Part shown: positions 63,587 through 64,000 of the stretch, piece by piece
Position numbering within the stretch: the stretch's first letter is position 1
Layout of the letters: every line of letters starts with the position of its first letter
Assembly: GCA_902491375.1 (NCBI GenBank)
Contig: CABUHE010000007.1
Coordinates: 12,790-76,789 of the forward strand
Reading direction: 5' to 3'
DNA from: an uncultured Prevotella sp.
GTDB lineage: Bacteria > Bacteroidota > Bacteroidia > Bacteroidales > Bacteroidaceae
DNA: 64,000 nt
Made by a program: the position numbers and the translations under genes
Notes under the pieces: generated by a model
Told to the model about the DNA's origin: nothing
What the model saw: the letters and a program-made list of their open reading frames with translations, nothing else
Databases searched by the model: none

Positions 63587-64000
63587 ATGTAAATTATAAA
63601 TAATAATGACTCAAATGAATTTTATAAAATTGCTTTATAGCATATAAAATCTCATCTGAGTCATTATTTTTATGCTCATATTTTATAGGGAAATGTCTTT
63701 ATTATACAATCAGTAGATATGTTTTGAAATCAGAATCTGTTGTTCAAAAGGTTATTGTATGCCTTTAAACTTTTAGAGATTCTGTATTTTTTATCTGGCT
63801 AAGAACGTTTACTGATACGTATCAGTGATTCGAGTTCTTTTATGACTATTGAGCATATTCGTTATTCTTTTATTTGTCTGTTGTTTTTATACATACATGG
63901 TCTGTTTTGCAGTAAAAGTCAGATGCTTTCTAAAAGACCATATTTTTGACTTAATACAGAAATACTTTACACCTTATTAACAAAAAATCGGTGTAAAAAT
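63587..64000. other. Intergenic right end of the window
   Basis: AT-rich. It contains the terminator above, a weak unit of the 22-bp-array type (taaaagaccatattttt at 63931) preceded by a poor match at 63909, and a tttacacc/ggtgtaaa inverted repeat at about 63967-63997. No ORF is supported. Confidence 0.5.
63600..63674 (+). terminator. Terminator after the PorT-like gene
   Basis: aataatgactcaaatga pairs with tcatctgagtcattatt (one A-C mismatch) around an AT-rich loop, followed by TTTTATG. Confidence 0.75.

Noticed and set aside
36..64000. tRNA or rRNA genes
   Set aside because: No cloverleaf with conserved GTTC-type arms or rRNA stretch was found by reading the gaps; a tRNAscan run would settle it.

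Overview
The window looks like chromosomal DNA of a gut or oral Bacteroidales, most likely a Prevotella/Segatella relative. Evidence: a SusC/SusD pair, promoters of the Bacteroidota type (TTTG, 19-21 bp, TAnnTTTG), type IX secretion C-terminal domains, PorT, pectin enzymes and Bacteroidales-type housekeeping genes. No rRNA or tRNA gene was recognised.

Layout. 1-7.2 kb: the end of an IS30-family element abuts, and has apparently replaced, the first codons of a susC gene. SusD and a fructokinase follow, suggesting a fructan-type uptake locus. 7.3-12.5 kb: two related outer-membrane beta-barrel genes. 12.8-16.9 kb: a hemerythrin-LuxR regulator, a 41-aa ORF, rpe, an ECF sigma factor, a cobalamin riboswitch with no gene behind it, and a lipoprotein gene with a small-RNA candidate upstream. 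17.5-22.7 kb: lysS-gpsA-pgi and a HAD phosphatase. 22.8-25.9 kb is the most accessory-looking part. It has a 53-bp tandem repeat, a two-gene operon encoding a DarT-like ADP-ribosyltransferase and an unknown 154-aa partner, and several repeats. 26-32.6 kb: fabI, then secreted proteins for pectin breakdown (PL1 lyase, GH28-GH105 fusion). 33-46 kb: housekeeping genes (ndk, ligA, pheS, murB, ruvX, def). 46-57 kb: a TPR protein, thrS-infC-rpmI-rplT, a pantothenate kinase, tex and a porin. 57.5-63.6 kb: uvrA and envelope/T9SS-related genes.

Three things stand out. (1) Intergenic gaps carry arrays with an exact 22-bp period: 17-nt units bordered by AAAA and TTTT plus a 5-nt linker, seen at six clear loci and two weaker ones. 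(2) The DarT-like toxin gene has no macrodomain antitoxin beside it but an unrecognised small gene. (3) The cobalamin riboswitch has its own consensus promoter and a strong terminator but no ORF of normal size between them, so it seems to control a small RNA or peptide. Two further short promoter-to-terminator units and a 27-codon membrane-peptide ORF were also found. All family assignments are from reading the sequence; no database search was run.
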